18,564 nucleotides of DNA, taken from positions 1-18,564 of the forward strand of contig QFBQ01000029.1 of assembly GCA_003265885.1 (NCBI GenBank), read 5' to 3'. The notes beneath the pieces are model-generated. The model searched no databases, was not told the origin of the DNA, and saw only the letters and a list, made by a program, of their open reading frames with translations. Position numbers and translations under genes: made by a program. Shown here piece by piece: positions 1-6,671 of the stretch. Numbering within the stretch: the first letter of the stretch is position 1; each line of letters begins with the position of its first letter. The stretch is from Candidatus Marinamargulisbacteria bacterium SCGC AG-343-D04 (GTDB lineage Bacteria > Margulisbacteria > Marinamargulisbacteria > GCA-2716485 > GCA-002719695).

Positions 1-196
1 ATTCTTAATTCTTATTCAAATATTTTAAAAATCATCACTATCAACAACCTATTTTTATTAAAATAAACTTAATCTTATACATATTTCATAAATACAAAAA
101 AACAAAAAATAAAAATTAAATGAAATTTTTATAACAAAAAACACGATAACTATATAGAATTATTACCATTTTAGGAGTTTCCTATCTTGGTATATT
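1..196. other. AT-rich non-coding stretch upstream of the small plus-strand gene
   Basis: This stretch is almost entirely A and T, with long A runs on the plus strand, and no coding frame can be supported in it. A weak inverted repeat (AAAAATT 111-117, AATTTTT 124-130) has no GC in its stem and is not a convincing terminator or operator. It presumably holds the promoter of the gene starting at 210. Confidence 0.6.
131..160 (+). promoter_or_regulatory. possible weak sigma70-type promoter for the small plus-strand gene
   Basis: ATAACA at 131-136 (4 of 6 to TTGACA) and TAGAAT at 155-160 (5 of 6 to TATAAT) are separated by 18 bases. This would place the transcript start about 40 bases before the ATG at 210. 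In DNA this AT-rich such matches arise easily by chance, so the call is tentative. Confidence 0.25.
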
Positions 197-203
197 GGGA
201 GGG
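197..203 (+). promoter_or_regulatory. ribosome binding site deciding the start at 210
   Basis: GGGAGGG lies six bases before ATG 210. The frame stays open to a TTG at 195, but that codon would overlap the ribosome binding site itself, so ATG 210 is the better start. It is the strongest Shine-Dalgarno sequence I see in the window. Confidence 0.7.
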
Positions 204-209
204 AAAAAT

Positions 210-587
210 ATGGGATGTTTCAGTTTACTTTTATCATGTTTTGGAAAACGTTCATCGATTACTAGAAGTGTTAGTAACACTACTTTACCTAGATCCAGAC
301 CCAATTCTACTGATGACCATAGACCTACATCTCCTGGATACGATTCTATTGGGGGACCTTCTTCTCCTGAATACGATTTTATTGGTGATAGCAGCCCTTC
401 TTCATCTAGATGCAATTCTAGATCTCCTTCTACTGAACCAACTACTCATTCTCCTAATCCAAGTGATACATATTCTCAAGTTAACAAAAAAGCTCCGCAG
501 TTACCTACAAAACGATGTCAACTAGTTAGGGTGAATAGTTCAGAAGGTGTAATTTATGCTTTAGGCCATTCTTTAAACACCCCCTAG
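210..587 (+). CDS. small Ser/Pro-rich protein with MGCF N-terminus and tandem YDxIG motifs; candidate effector
   Basis: This gene encodes 125 aa starting at ATG 210 and belongs to no family I recognise. The protein begins MGCFSLLLSCFGKR: a short hydrophobic stretch with Cys at positions 3 and 10 followed by basic residues. That resembles a membrane-anchoring, possibly S-acylated N-terminus more than a signal peptide, since there is no long hydrophobic core. The middle is rich in Ser, Pro, Asn and Thr and probably disordered. It holds an imperfect 11-residue tandem repeat, SPGYDSIGGPS then SPEYDFIGDSS. The YDSI and YDFI cores fit the pTyr-acidic-x-Ile pattern bound by Src-type SH2 domains in eukaryotes. 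Two further Cys and several basic residues lie in the C-terminal third. It converges on the heme operon with a 7-base gap. An effector role is inference from composition and neighbourhood only. Confidence 0.65.
   Translation: MGCFSLLLSCFGKRSSITRSVSNTTLPRSRPNSTDDHRPTSPGYDSIGGPSSPEYDFIGDSSPSSSRCNSRSPSTEPTTHSPNPSDTYSQVNKKAPQLPTKRCQLVRVNSSEGVIYALGHSLNTP
330..387 (+). repeat. imperfect 33-bp tandem repeat encoding SPxYDxIG units
   Basis: The segment from 330 (TCTCCTGGATACGATTCTAT) recurs 33 bases later at 363 (TCTCCTGAATACGATTTTAT) with a few substitutions. The copies encode SPGYDSIGG and SPEYDFIGD. An in-frame duplication of 11 codons is the simplest origin. The Ser-Pro, Tyr-Asp, Ile and Gly positions are kept while neighbours differ. 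Confidence 0.75.
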
Positions 588-594
588 ATCTACA

Positions 595-987
595 TCAAAA
601 AAACTTCATATACAAAAACGAACTTATCCCGCACACCAATGACGATAGACACACCCCCCAGGCAATATCTATTGGAACAATCCCTATAGGCCAATCTTTC
701 ATAACTGAAAAGTTTGTTAATTCATAAGTCATATACGTAAAAAACCCAAAATAAGCCCCTTTAATAAAAGCTTGTTTCACATCTTTAGCCGCAAGAGCAG
801 GTTCAATTGCGAACATAATCAACCCACATACGAACAAGGCATAAAAAAGAAAAGCCATGGGCCAGTGTGGAGTCGGTCTCAAAAAATCTCCTAAATAATG
901 AACATAAATAGGTCTAGCTAAAATACCTAACCATACAAGATCTATCACCATAAATACCGAAAACGTTAATAAAAATTTAATGATCAT
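595..987 (-). CDS. DUF2177 family membrane protein
   Basis: This 130-aa protein matches the DUF2177 family in size and motifs: an N-terminal helix with D-L-V-W-L-G (about residues 16-21), and a late DWPIGIVPIDIAWG segment (about 98-111). Four hydrophobic helices are visible near residues 4-26, 43-65, 73-91 and 103-127, so it is probably an inner-membrane protein. The biochemical role of the family is not known to me. The ATG directly abuts the TAA of hemL (TAAATG), with an AGGAG element in the last hemL codons about nine bases upstream, which supports this start and translational coupling. It is the last gene of the operon and ends 7 bases from the stop of the convergent plus-strand gene. A role in heme metabolism is suggested only by position. 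Confidence 0.85.
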   Translation of the reverse strand: MIIKFLLTFSVFMVIDLVWLGILARPIYVHYLGDFLRPTPHWPMAFLFYALFVCGLIMFAIEPALAAKDVKQAFIKGAYFGFFTYMTYELTNFSVMKDWPIGIVPIDIAWGVCLSSLVCGISSFLYMKFF

Positions 988-2256
988 TTAAATCGCTCCT
1001 TTGAACCCTTCTAATGTATGACTCAATTCTTTTTCTTGATGCATCAATGACGTAAAACACGCCTCATATTGTGACGGTGGTAACAACACCCCAGCCTCTA
1101 ACATCGATGTAAAATAGTGACCATATGCATCTTTATTAAACGCATTGACCTCATCTATTTGGGTCGGAATCCGCTCTGTAAAAAAGACTGTATACATAGA
1201 CCCTTTCTGTTCTATACACGCCTTTACACCTTTTTGATTAATAATACGTCTCATCTCTTCTACTAACTGTGTCGTCCATGTATTAATAGACTGAAAGACT
1301 GACTTATCTTCTAAGCGGTTTAACGTTGCTAGACCCGCTGCCATAGCCAAGGGATTTCCCGATAAGGTTCCCGCTTGATACACTGGCCCTTCTGGAGCAA
1401 CATGCGCCATCAACTCCGCTCTTCCCGCATATGCCCCACAAGGCAACCCACCTCCAATAACTTTTCCTAAAATCACCAAATCAGGTTCCACCCCTATCCA
1501 TTCATGTGTTCCTGACCACTGAGATCTAAAGCCACACATCACTTCATCAAACACTAATAACGCCCCATACTCATCACAACAGGATCGACAGGCTTGAATA
1601 AAATCTTCTTTAGCAATGACCACACCCATATTCCCTGCGACAGGCTCAAGCATAACCGCTGCAACTCTATCTCCATATTCTTTAAAAAATGAGCGAATAC
1701 CATCCGCATCGTTATAATCTAACACAGCAGTATTTTTTACAGTCTGTGCCAAAACCCCCGCACTATCTGGCTCACCTAAAGTCGCAGCCCCAGACCCCGC
1801 TGCTACTAATAAAGCATCTGCATGACCGTGATAACAGCCATTAAACTTTACAATAATCTCTTTTTGGGTAGCTCCTCTTGCTAAACGAATCGCGCTCATC
1901 GCGGCTTCCGTACCAGAACTTACAAACCTGACTTTATCTACATAACCGTAAAATTGCTTAATCTTTTCTGCCAATAAGGTCTCCAACTGTGTTGGCGCCC
2001 CAAAGGTACTTCCCTGTTGAACTTGATCTGTAACTGCCTTAACAACATCTGGATAAGCATGCCCCAGAATTAAAGGACCATAAGACAACACATAATCGAC
2101 GTACTCTTTATCATCTTCACTTCTAACGCAAGCGCCTTTACCAGACTTGATAAACACAGGCGTACCCCCCACACTCTTGTAGGCTCGAACAGGACTATTC
2201 ACGCCCCCCACTAACACGTGTTGCGCTTCTTCAAATAAACGTTGAGACCGTTGCAT
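988..2256 (-). CDS. hemL: glutamate-1-semialdehyde 2,1-aminomutase
   Basis: HemL is a PLP enzyme that converts glutamate-1-semialdehyde to 5-aminolevulinate, the second step of the C5 pathway. Visible family marks are the N-terminal RLFEEAQ..GGVNSPVRAY, VSSGTEAAMSAIRLARG (PLP phosphate region), the HGHADALLV segment, FDEVMCGFR, and LGKVIGGGLP with the PLP lysine. The frame is open to a TTG at 2313 (441 aa), but ATG 2256 gives 422 aa, begins MQRSQRLFEEA as family members do, and puts the PLP lysine at 265, the E. coli number. No good Shine-Dalgarno sits at 2256; a purine-rich GAGAGG is about 24 bases upstream. The distance from the preceding carrier gene's stop is 53 bases, and the next gene starts at its stop codon. 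Confidence 0.95.
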   Translation of the reverse strand: MQRSQRLFEEAQHVLVGGVNSPVRAYKSVGGTPVFIKSGKGACVRSEDDKEYVDYVLSYGPLILGHAYPDVVKAVTDQVQQGSTFGAPTQLETLLAEKIKQFYGYVDKVRFVSSGTEAAMSAIRLARGATQKEIIVKFNGCYHGHADALLVAAGSGAATLGEPDSAGVLAQTVKNTAVLDYNDADGIRSFFKEYGDRVAAVMLEPVAGNMGVVIAKEDFIQACRSCCDEYGALLVFDEVMCGFRSQWSGTHEWIGVEPDLVILGKVIGGGLPCGAYAGRAELMAHVAPEGPVYQAGTLSGNPLAMAAGLATLNRLEDKSVFQSINTWTTQLVEEMRRIINQKGVKACIEQKGSMYTVFFTERIPTQIDEVNAFNKDAYGHYFTSMLEAGVLLPPSQYEACFTSLMHQEKELSHTLEGFKGAI

Positions 2257-2309
2257 AGTCTTATAATAACGGCTTAGAAAGATCCTCTCAATATATAAAA
2301 ACGATTCTA

Positions 2310-3214
2310 TCAACCATCGTTGTCCTGCATACCCAAAAGATCTTTGGCCAGTTCATACGATCCAACAAAAATCCCTCCCCCTAACGCAACATTCACACTC
2401 GTCATTGCAGCCCCTTTTGCTACTCGATTACGCAACACTTGATTACTAAGTAAATCACAAAAACTAAAACTTACGTGACACTGCTTTGACACCTTCCCCC
2501 ACTCAAAAGGAGCTGTCACCAATGCAGATGCACAATTAGAAATCGACCCAATTCCCATATTAACAAGAAAACGACTCAACACCTCTTCCTCTTCCTTTTC
2601 CACCTTCATCCATCTCTCTGTCAATTTATCTTTTACTGTAAAGAACGCCATATTTCCTAACGTCGATCGACCTAACGCACATCCCACTCCAGAATAAATC
2701 CCCTTCAATCCTCTATCTCCCAAAACTTGTAACCGTGTTTTTGCGGTATCAAGGGGGTAGGTCATCAAGGTTTTAGTCAGTCCAGTAAACATAGCTGCTA
2801 AAAGAACAGATGATTCACTGCCGTTTTTTCTTAACCATTTTTCAGAATGTTCATACATCCCAAAGGTCAGCCCCTTATGTACACATAAATTTAACAACCC
2901 TACATGAGCCCCCCTCCCTCTATAACACTCTATCGGAGATAGAAAATTTTTACCTGTATAAGCTCTATTCTTATTAACATCAACCGACCACAAAGCCGTA
3001 AACTGAACTCCAGACGCTACGCTTGAAGCGACTACCGTTCTTGCTGTTTCCGAAAAAGATTTTGCTGGAGATGAAGATGAAGATGAAGATGAAGATGAAG
3101 ATGAAGATGAAGATTTTTGAGAAGATGACGCTAAAGGTTTTTTAGTTGGAGGTTTCCCTATAGAATGTGGAAATTTATTACTAATAATCTCACCTTTTTT
3201 ATTAAATATATCAT
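2310..3214 (-). CDS. mitochondrial carrier family (SLC25-like) protein; 5' end needs a frameshift or a non-ATG start
   Basis: This is a solute carrier of the eukaryotic mitochondrial carrier family, rare in bacteria. Three repeats are visible. Each carries a version of the Px[DE]xx[KR]x[KR] signature: SVDVNKNR (Pro replaced by Ser), PLDTAKTR and PFEWGKVSK. Each is followed by a Gly-rich loop (CYRG, GIYSG, VAKG) and an even-numbered helix; the third repeat ends in YELAK. Repeat 1 begins upstream of TTG 2993 (the first TTG, GTG, CTG or ATG in this frame), so a start there would cut the first helix. The frame is open to 3230 but has no ATG. Either ATG 3214, in the neighbouring frame, is joined by a -1 shift at A AAA AAG (3200-3194), giving 301 aa, or an ATT (3188 or 3185) after GGTGAG is used, or the A6 tract is miscounted. 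The N-terminal extension is Ser/Lys-rich and includes 15 consecutive Ser. The gene lies between cobA/hemD and hemL in the same direction. The substrate is unknown. The family is confident; the start is not. Confidence 0.8.
3071..3112 (-). repeat. hexanucleotide repeat (ATGAAG)x7 encoding poly-serine
   Basis: Seven perfect copies of ATGAAG on the plus strand read TCATCT... on the coding strand. With flanking codons they encode 15 consecutive Ser between a QK and a PAK segment in the carrier's N-terminal extension. Copy-number change by slippage would alter linker length without shifting frame. Confidence 0.95.
3194..3200 (-). other. A AAA AAG slippery heptamer near the 5' end of the carrier gene
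   Basis: On the minus strand, ATG 3214 opens ATG ATA TAT TTA ATA AAA AAG GTG and runs to a TAG after 18 codons. The heptamer is phased as A AAA AAG in that frame, exactly as in the bacterial dnaX frameshift site. A -1 slip moves ribosomes into the carrier frame (AAA AAA GGT GAG). One extra A in the tract would also join the frames, so a sequencing or assembly error is the simplest competing reading. Confidence 0.5.
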
Positions 3215-3248
3215 TTTTTAATAAAAATTTCTATATTTAAAACCTTTT

Positions 3249-4688
3249 TTAAAGATGATTTACAATATCTGAAACATCCGCATTCTCTAATATCACAACA
3301 TTCTTAAATCCCTTCTCTACACATCTCTGATATGTCGTTTTACCTAAAACACACACTTTTATATCTTTCTCTTCACCCAAGCCACTCTCACAAAAATAGT
3401 TCACTATCGATGGACTAGAAAAAATAACAATATCTCCATCCATAACCTCCCCATACACCTTCTCTATTCGCTTCGGTTCATAAATATTCACTCGTCGTAA
3501 ATCACAACTCTCTTCCCGACATAATACCTCCAAACGATCATCCGCTATTAGCGACGTCGGCCATAAACAAGTCTGATTCATAAAAATATCCGGAAACTCT
3601 TCCATCAACCCCTTCAACGACGGTATCTTCGGTATGTAATCCGGAAATATCCCCCTCTTCCTAACACTACTCGCCGTTAACTCTCCCACCACCGCTATCT
3701 TCGCATTCGATAAACGACGACTATCTATCCCCGCCCCCTTCATCGCCTCAAAAAAATGCTCCACCGCATTCGCGGATGTTAAGACCAATAACGTTGTACT
3801 ACTGATGACTTCAGATGTTATGCTTGCAACACCCTCTTTTAAGGATAAAATCTTCATAAGAGGCATATGAAGCACCTCTGCGCCTAAAATACTGAGCGTC
3901 TCTACCCATTCTTTACCTTGATGTCTTGGCCGTAACACCACCACACGTTTTCCCGATAAAGGACGATGATCTCGCCAGCTAAACCGGTCTGCCATATTCA
4001 CCACATCCCCCACGACTAGCAATGCCGGAGTTTCTATCGACTCACTCTGTTGACTAATACTGTCTAAAGTCCCATATACATCTTCTTGAGATGCACACGT
4101 CGCTTTCGAAATAATGGCTGCTGCCGTATCTTTTGAAAAAAGTCCTCTTTTTATCAACTCACTCGTGATCTCGTCACAATGTGCCAAGGCCATCAAAAAT
4201 ACCAGAGTATCTGCTTTCGGTAACTCTATAGGCACTTCCCCTCTCTTCAAGGTTCCCGTAACAAAAGCCACAGAACGTGATTGGTTGCGATGCGTCAACG
4301 GAATTCCCGCATACCCAGGTCCTGCTATCGCCGAACTCACTCCCGGTAATACCTCAAACGGAATCCCCGCTTCTACCAAACACTCTATCTCTTCCCCTAT
4401 CCTTCCAAATATAAAAGGATCTCCTCCCTTCAAACGAACAACGCACTTCCCATCTCGTGCATACATCATCATCATCTCATTAATCTCGTCTTGTGTCGTC
4501 GAATGCTTGCCCCTCTGCTTCCCCACATCATGGATAATCACATCCTCTCTACACTGCGTTATGCATGTTGGAGACACCAGATGATCCAATAACAACACAT
4601 CCGCACGCTTCAAACACTGCATCGACTTGACCGTCATCAAGGACACATCCCCAGGACCCGCCCCCACTAAATATACATATCCTGTCAT
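3249..4688 (-). CDS. cobA-hemD: uroporphyrinogen-III C-methyltransferase / uroporphyrinogen-III synthase fusion
   Basis: This is a 479-aa bifunctional protein. Residues 1 to about 235 are a SUMT (CobA) domain that uses S-adenosylmethionine to methylate uroporphyrinogen III to precorrin-2. Its marks are YLVGAGPGDVSLMTVKS (3-19), VRLKGGDPFIFGR (84-96), PGVSSAIAGPGYAGIPLTHR (115-134) and PALLVVGDVV (221-230). Residues from about 242 are a HemD domain, which cyclises and inverts ring D of hydroxymethylbilane. It shows the HRPLSGKRVVVLRP entry strand, LVLTSANAVEHFF, VVGELTASSVRKRG and VIFSSPSIVNYF. Such fusions are known in several bacterial groups. The gene overlaps the hemC stop by four bases (ATGA), implying coupled translation. 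The CobA half suggests that the organism makes siroheme or a cobalamin precursor; no later enzyme of that branch is in the window. Confidence 0.95.
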   Translation of the reverse strand: MTGYVYLVGAGPGDVSLMTVKSMQCLKRADVLLLDHLVSPTCITQCREDVIIHDVGKQRGKHSTTQDEINEMMMMYARDGKCVVRLKGGDPFIFGRIGEEIECLVEAGIPFEVLPGVSSAIAGPGYAGIPLTHRNQSRSVAFVTGTLKRGEVPIELPKADTLVFLMALAHCDEITSELIKRGLFSKDTAAAIISKATCASQEDVYGTLDSISQQSESIETPALLVVGDVVNMADRFSWRDHRPLSGKRVVVLRPRHQGKEWVETLSILGAEVLHMPLMKILSLKEGVASITSEVISSTTLLVLTSANAVEHFFEAMKGAGIDSRRLSNAKIAVVGELTASSVRKRGIFPDYIPKIPSLKGLMEEFPDIFMNQTCLWPTSLIADDRLEVLCREESCDLRRVNIYEPKRIEKVYGEVMDGDIVIFSSPSIVNYFCESGLGEEKDIKVCVLGKTTYQRCVEKGFKNVVILENADVSDIVNHL

Positions 4689-5587
4689 GAATAACTCGCT
4701 TTTATCTCTACTGCTAATGCGCTAATCTGATCTCGTATCTGATCTTTCGCCCCACATATCGTTTTAAATAATCTCATCTCTCCATCCAATGATGCCCAAA
4801 AGACCCGCATCTTAACCCTGCCATCGTCTTCAGAACTCGTATATACCCCCAAGGGATAATTACACCCTAAACCCAACTCTCGTAACAAACATAACTCCAT
4901 ATCAGAAATCTCTTTCTGTATTTTAGACCCCAGCTTCTGACATAGTTCCATGACAGCCTGATCCTCTGTTCTTGCCTGAACAGTCATCACTCCTTGCCCA
5001 GGTGCCGGAATAAATCGGCTCACCTCACATCGACACGAAATCTGATCTTCTAAACCTAATCTCACCAAACCCACCTCAGACAACATCACCCCATCTGCAA
5101 GACCCTCTTTACACTTTCGAATACGTGTATCCACATTCCCTCTTATATCCACGATCCGTATATCTGGCCTATATTCTGCCAACAACGCTTTTCGTCTCGC
5201 ACTCGACGTTGCTATCGCAAGACCTTCTGGCAAGGTCTCTAAAGTCCAATCTCCCTGCAAACCCGGGCATACCATCACATCCACAATAGATTCCGGATCC
5301 AAAAAAGCAGCTAACTCCGTACCTTCTGCTATCTCCGTTGTTACATCTTTTAAACTATGTACTGCCATATCTATTTTTTGTTGAACTAATGCATCTTCCA
5401 GAGTCTTAATAAAAACACCTTTTCCTCCCAACTCCGCTAAAGGAGTATCTGCTTTTAAGTCTCCTTCAGACTGAATAATCGTGATGACAGGATCACTGTC
5501 TGGCATGATTTCTTTAATCTTTTCTAAAACAATAGTGGCTTGCCTTAACGCAAGCTTGGAGCCTCGGGTCCCAATCTTAATTTGCAT
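4685..5587 (-). CDS. hemC: hydroxymethylbilane synthase (porphobilinogen deaminase)
   Basis: HemC joins four porphobilinogen units into hydroxymethylbilane, acting after HemB (not in this window) and before HemD. At 300 aa it has normal length. The start IKIGTRGSKLALRQA is typical, AVHSLKDV carries the catalytic Asp (81), and SSARRKALL holds the substrate-binding Arg131/132. Arg149 and Arg155 follow in DIRGNVDTR, and Cys242 in LGLGCNYPLG is the dipyrromethane cofactor attachment site at the same number as in E. coli. The usual Pro after KDV is Thr here, a minor departure. Its ATG overlaps the last 11 bases of hemA and lacks a clear Shine-Dalgarno sequence, so translation is probably coupled to hemA. 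Its stop overlaps the cobA/hemD start. Confidence 0.96.
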   Translation of the reverse strand: MQIKIGTRGSKLALRQATIVLEKIKEIMPDSDPVITIIQSEGDLKADTPLAELGGKGVFIKTLEDALVQQKIDMAVHSLKDVTTEIAEGTELAAFLDPESIVDVMVCPGLQGDWTLETLPEGLAIATSSARRKALLAEYRPDIRIVDIRGNVDTRIRKCKEGLADGVMLSEVGLVRLGLEDQISCRCEVSRFIPAPGQGVMTVQARTEDQAVMELCQKLGSKIQKEISDMELCLLRELGLGCNYPLGVYTSSEDDGRVKMRVFWASLDGEMRLFKTICGAKDQIRDQISALAVEIKASYS

Positions 5588-6581
5588 GAGCTTTTTTATG
5601 ACTAAACCACTGATTTAATCTCTCTTTCTCTTCATCTATAATGACCATGACTTTTTTTTCTTCGCCCTTACGTCGCTTAATACTTTTATCTGCTATCAAT
5701 TTTAAATCTTCAACTGTAATGATGCTTTTTGATGCTTCTGGGTCTATATTTCGAGGCAAGCCTAAATCAATAAACAACGTCTTTGAATCTTTAGGAATAA
5801 CATCTTTTGTTAACAAAGCCTCTCTAACAGCTACCGCAGAAATAACCACATCATACTCTGAACATCTCTCTACGGCTTCTGATATAGATATATCACTCAC
5901 CTCGTGCTCTTTCGCCATCTCATTTGCAACAGATTCGGTCCTATTACTTAAGGTAATATCCGGATGCCCAAGTGCTGCAAGTTTTTTCAAACATCGCCGT
6001 CCCATCGTCCCACACCCTATAATGAGTATAGACAAGCCAAAATAATCTAAACGCTTTTGCCGTAATGCATCTATGGCAATAGAACTCACAGAATAGGCCC
6101 CACGACTAATCTCTGTCTCAGCTCTAGACCGTTTCCCCACCGCAACAGCTGTTTGAACTATTTTGTTTAACAAAGGACCTGTCGTTTTATCTTGATAGGC
6201 ATGTTCATAAGCCTCTTTTACCTGAGTCAAAATCTCGTTTTCACCAAAGACCATGGACTGCACCCCCGAAGCCACTTCAAACAAGTGCTGAAGAATCACG
6301 TTTTCTGAATATGATTTTAATAAGTTTCGAACAACAGATACATCTACTTTTTTTTGAAACGCTACTCGCTCGATAATCCACGTTTCTGCCTCTTCTTTAC
6401 TAGAAGCTGCATAATAAAACTCTATTCGATTACATGTTGTTAAAATAACGCATTCATCTAGAGGAGACCCGTCACGAACACTGTTTCGAAATGCGGTTTT
6501 GCCTTCTTTATTTAAGAAAATGGGTTCTAACGACAATATATCTGTTTGGGTGTGATCTACTCCCAACAAGCCTACATTCAT
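5577..6581 (-). CDS. hemA: glutamyl-tRNA reductase, short form
   Basis: HemA reduces glutamyl-tRNA(Glu) to glutamate-1-semialdehyde with NADPH, the first committed step of the C5 pathway. The catalytic Cys50 lies in VILTTCNRIEFYY and the conserved His99 in QHLFEVASG, followed by SMVFGENEILTQVKEAY and the SRAETEISRGAYSVSS segment. The Rossmann loop is LIIGCGTMG (about 186-194), and FIDLGLPRNIDP (270-281) closes the NADPH domain. The length is 334 aa against about 418 in E. coli, so most of the C-terminal dimerisation domain is missing. The frame ends naturally with a stop that overlaps hemC, so this is not an obvious frameshift. There is no upstream in-frame ATG, GTG or TTG after the TAA about 18 bases before the start. 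It is the first gene of the operon. Confidence 0.95.
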   Translation of the reverse strand: MNVGLLGVDHTQTDILSLEPIFLNKEGKTAFRNSVRDGSPLDECVILTTCNRIEFYYAASSKEEAETWIIERVAFQKKVDVSVVRNLLKSYSENVILQHLFEVASGVQSMVFGENEILTQVKEAYEHAYQDKTTGPLLNKIVQTAVAVGKRSRAETEISRGAYSVSSIAIDALRQKRLDYFGLSILIIGCGTMGRRCLKKLAALGHPDITLSNRTESVANEMAKEHEVSDISISEAVERCSEYDVVISAVAVREALLTKDVIPKDSKTLFIDLGLPRNIDPEASKSIITVEDLKLIADKSIKRRKGEEKKVMVIIDEEKERLNQWFSHKKAHAN

Positions 6582-6587
6582 CCTGGG

Positions 6588-6616
6588 ATTGTATCGATTT
6601 TAAGGGACTTTTGCAA
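6588..6616 (-). promoter_or_regulatory. predicted sigma70-type promoter of the hem operon, abutting the hemA start
   Basis: On the minus strand TTGCAA (6616-6611) and TACAAT (6593-6588) are separated by exactly 17 bases. They match the consensus hexamers at 4 of 6 and 5 of 6. Only CCCAGG separates the -10 box from the hemA ATG, so initiation at the usual distance would fall on the A of the start codon. It lies in the 90-base gap between the giant gene's stop and hemA. Confidence 0.55.
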
Positions 6617-6671
6617 CGTGTGGAGGGGGAGTTGTTTTCTTGTGTAAACTTTTTTTATGTTTTAGACGCCT

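Noticed and set aside
210..227. N-myristoylation signal in MGCFSL
   Set aside because: The position that should be a small residue such as Ser or Thr (residue 6) is Leu, so the usual motif fails; S-acylation of Cys3 or Cys10 remains only a possibility.
210..260. Bacterial lipoprotein signal in the small plus-strand protein
   Set aside because: There is no basic n-region or adequate hydrophobic stretch before Cys3 or Cys10, so a lipobox is not supported.
2257..2313. TTG start at 2313 for hemL (441 aa)
   Set aside because: The extra 19 residues do not resemble the family, while ATG 2256 gives the usual N-terminus and puts the PLP lysine at 265 as in E. coli.
2991..2993. TTG 2993 as the start of the carrier gene
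   Set aside because: It would begin inside the first transmembrane helix, just before the SVDVNKNR signature; the open frame upstream still encodes carrier-like sequence (SSVASGVQFTA).
3236..3253. Inverted repeat TTTAAAA/TTTTAAA around the cobA/hemD stop as a terminator
   Set aside because: The 7-bp stem has no G or C and no reliable U-tract; downstream genes appear co-transcribed.
4114..4584. Plus-strand open frame of 156 codons opposite cobA/hemD
   Set aside because: It lies wholly antisense to the conserved SUMT motifs and has no recognisable product; the same holds for other plus-strand frames opposite the hem genes and the giant gene.
6620..6660. TTTACA on the minus strand near 6648 as an alternative hemA -35 box
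   Set aside because: No acceptable -10 hexamer lies 16-19 bases downstream; the sequence there is C-rich.
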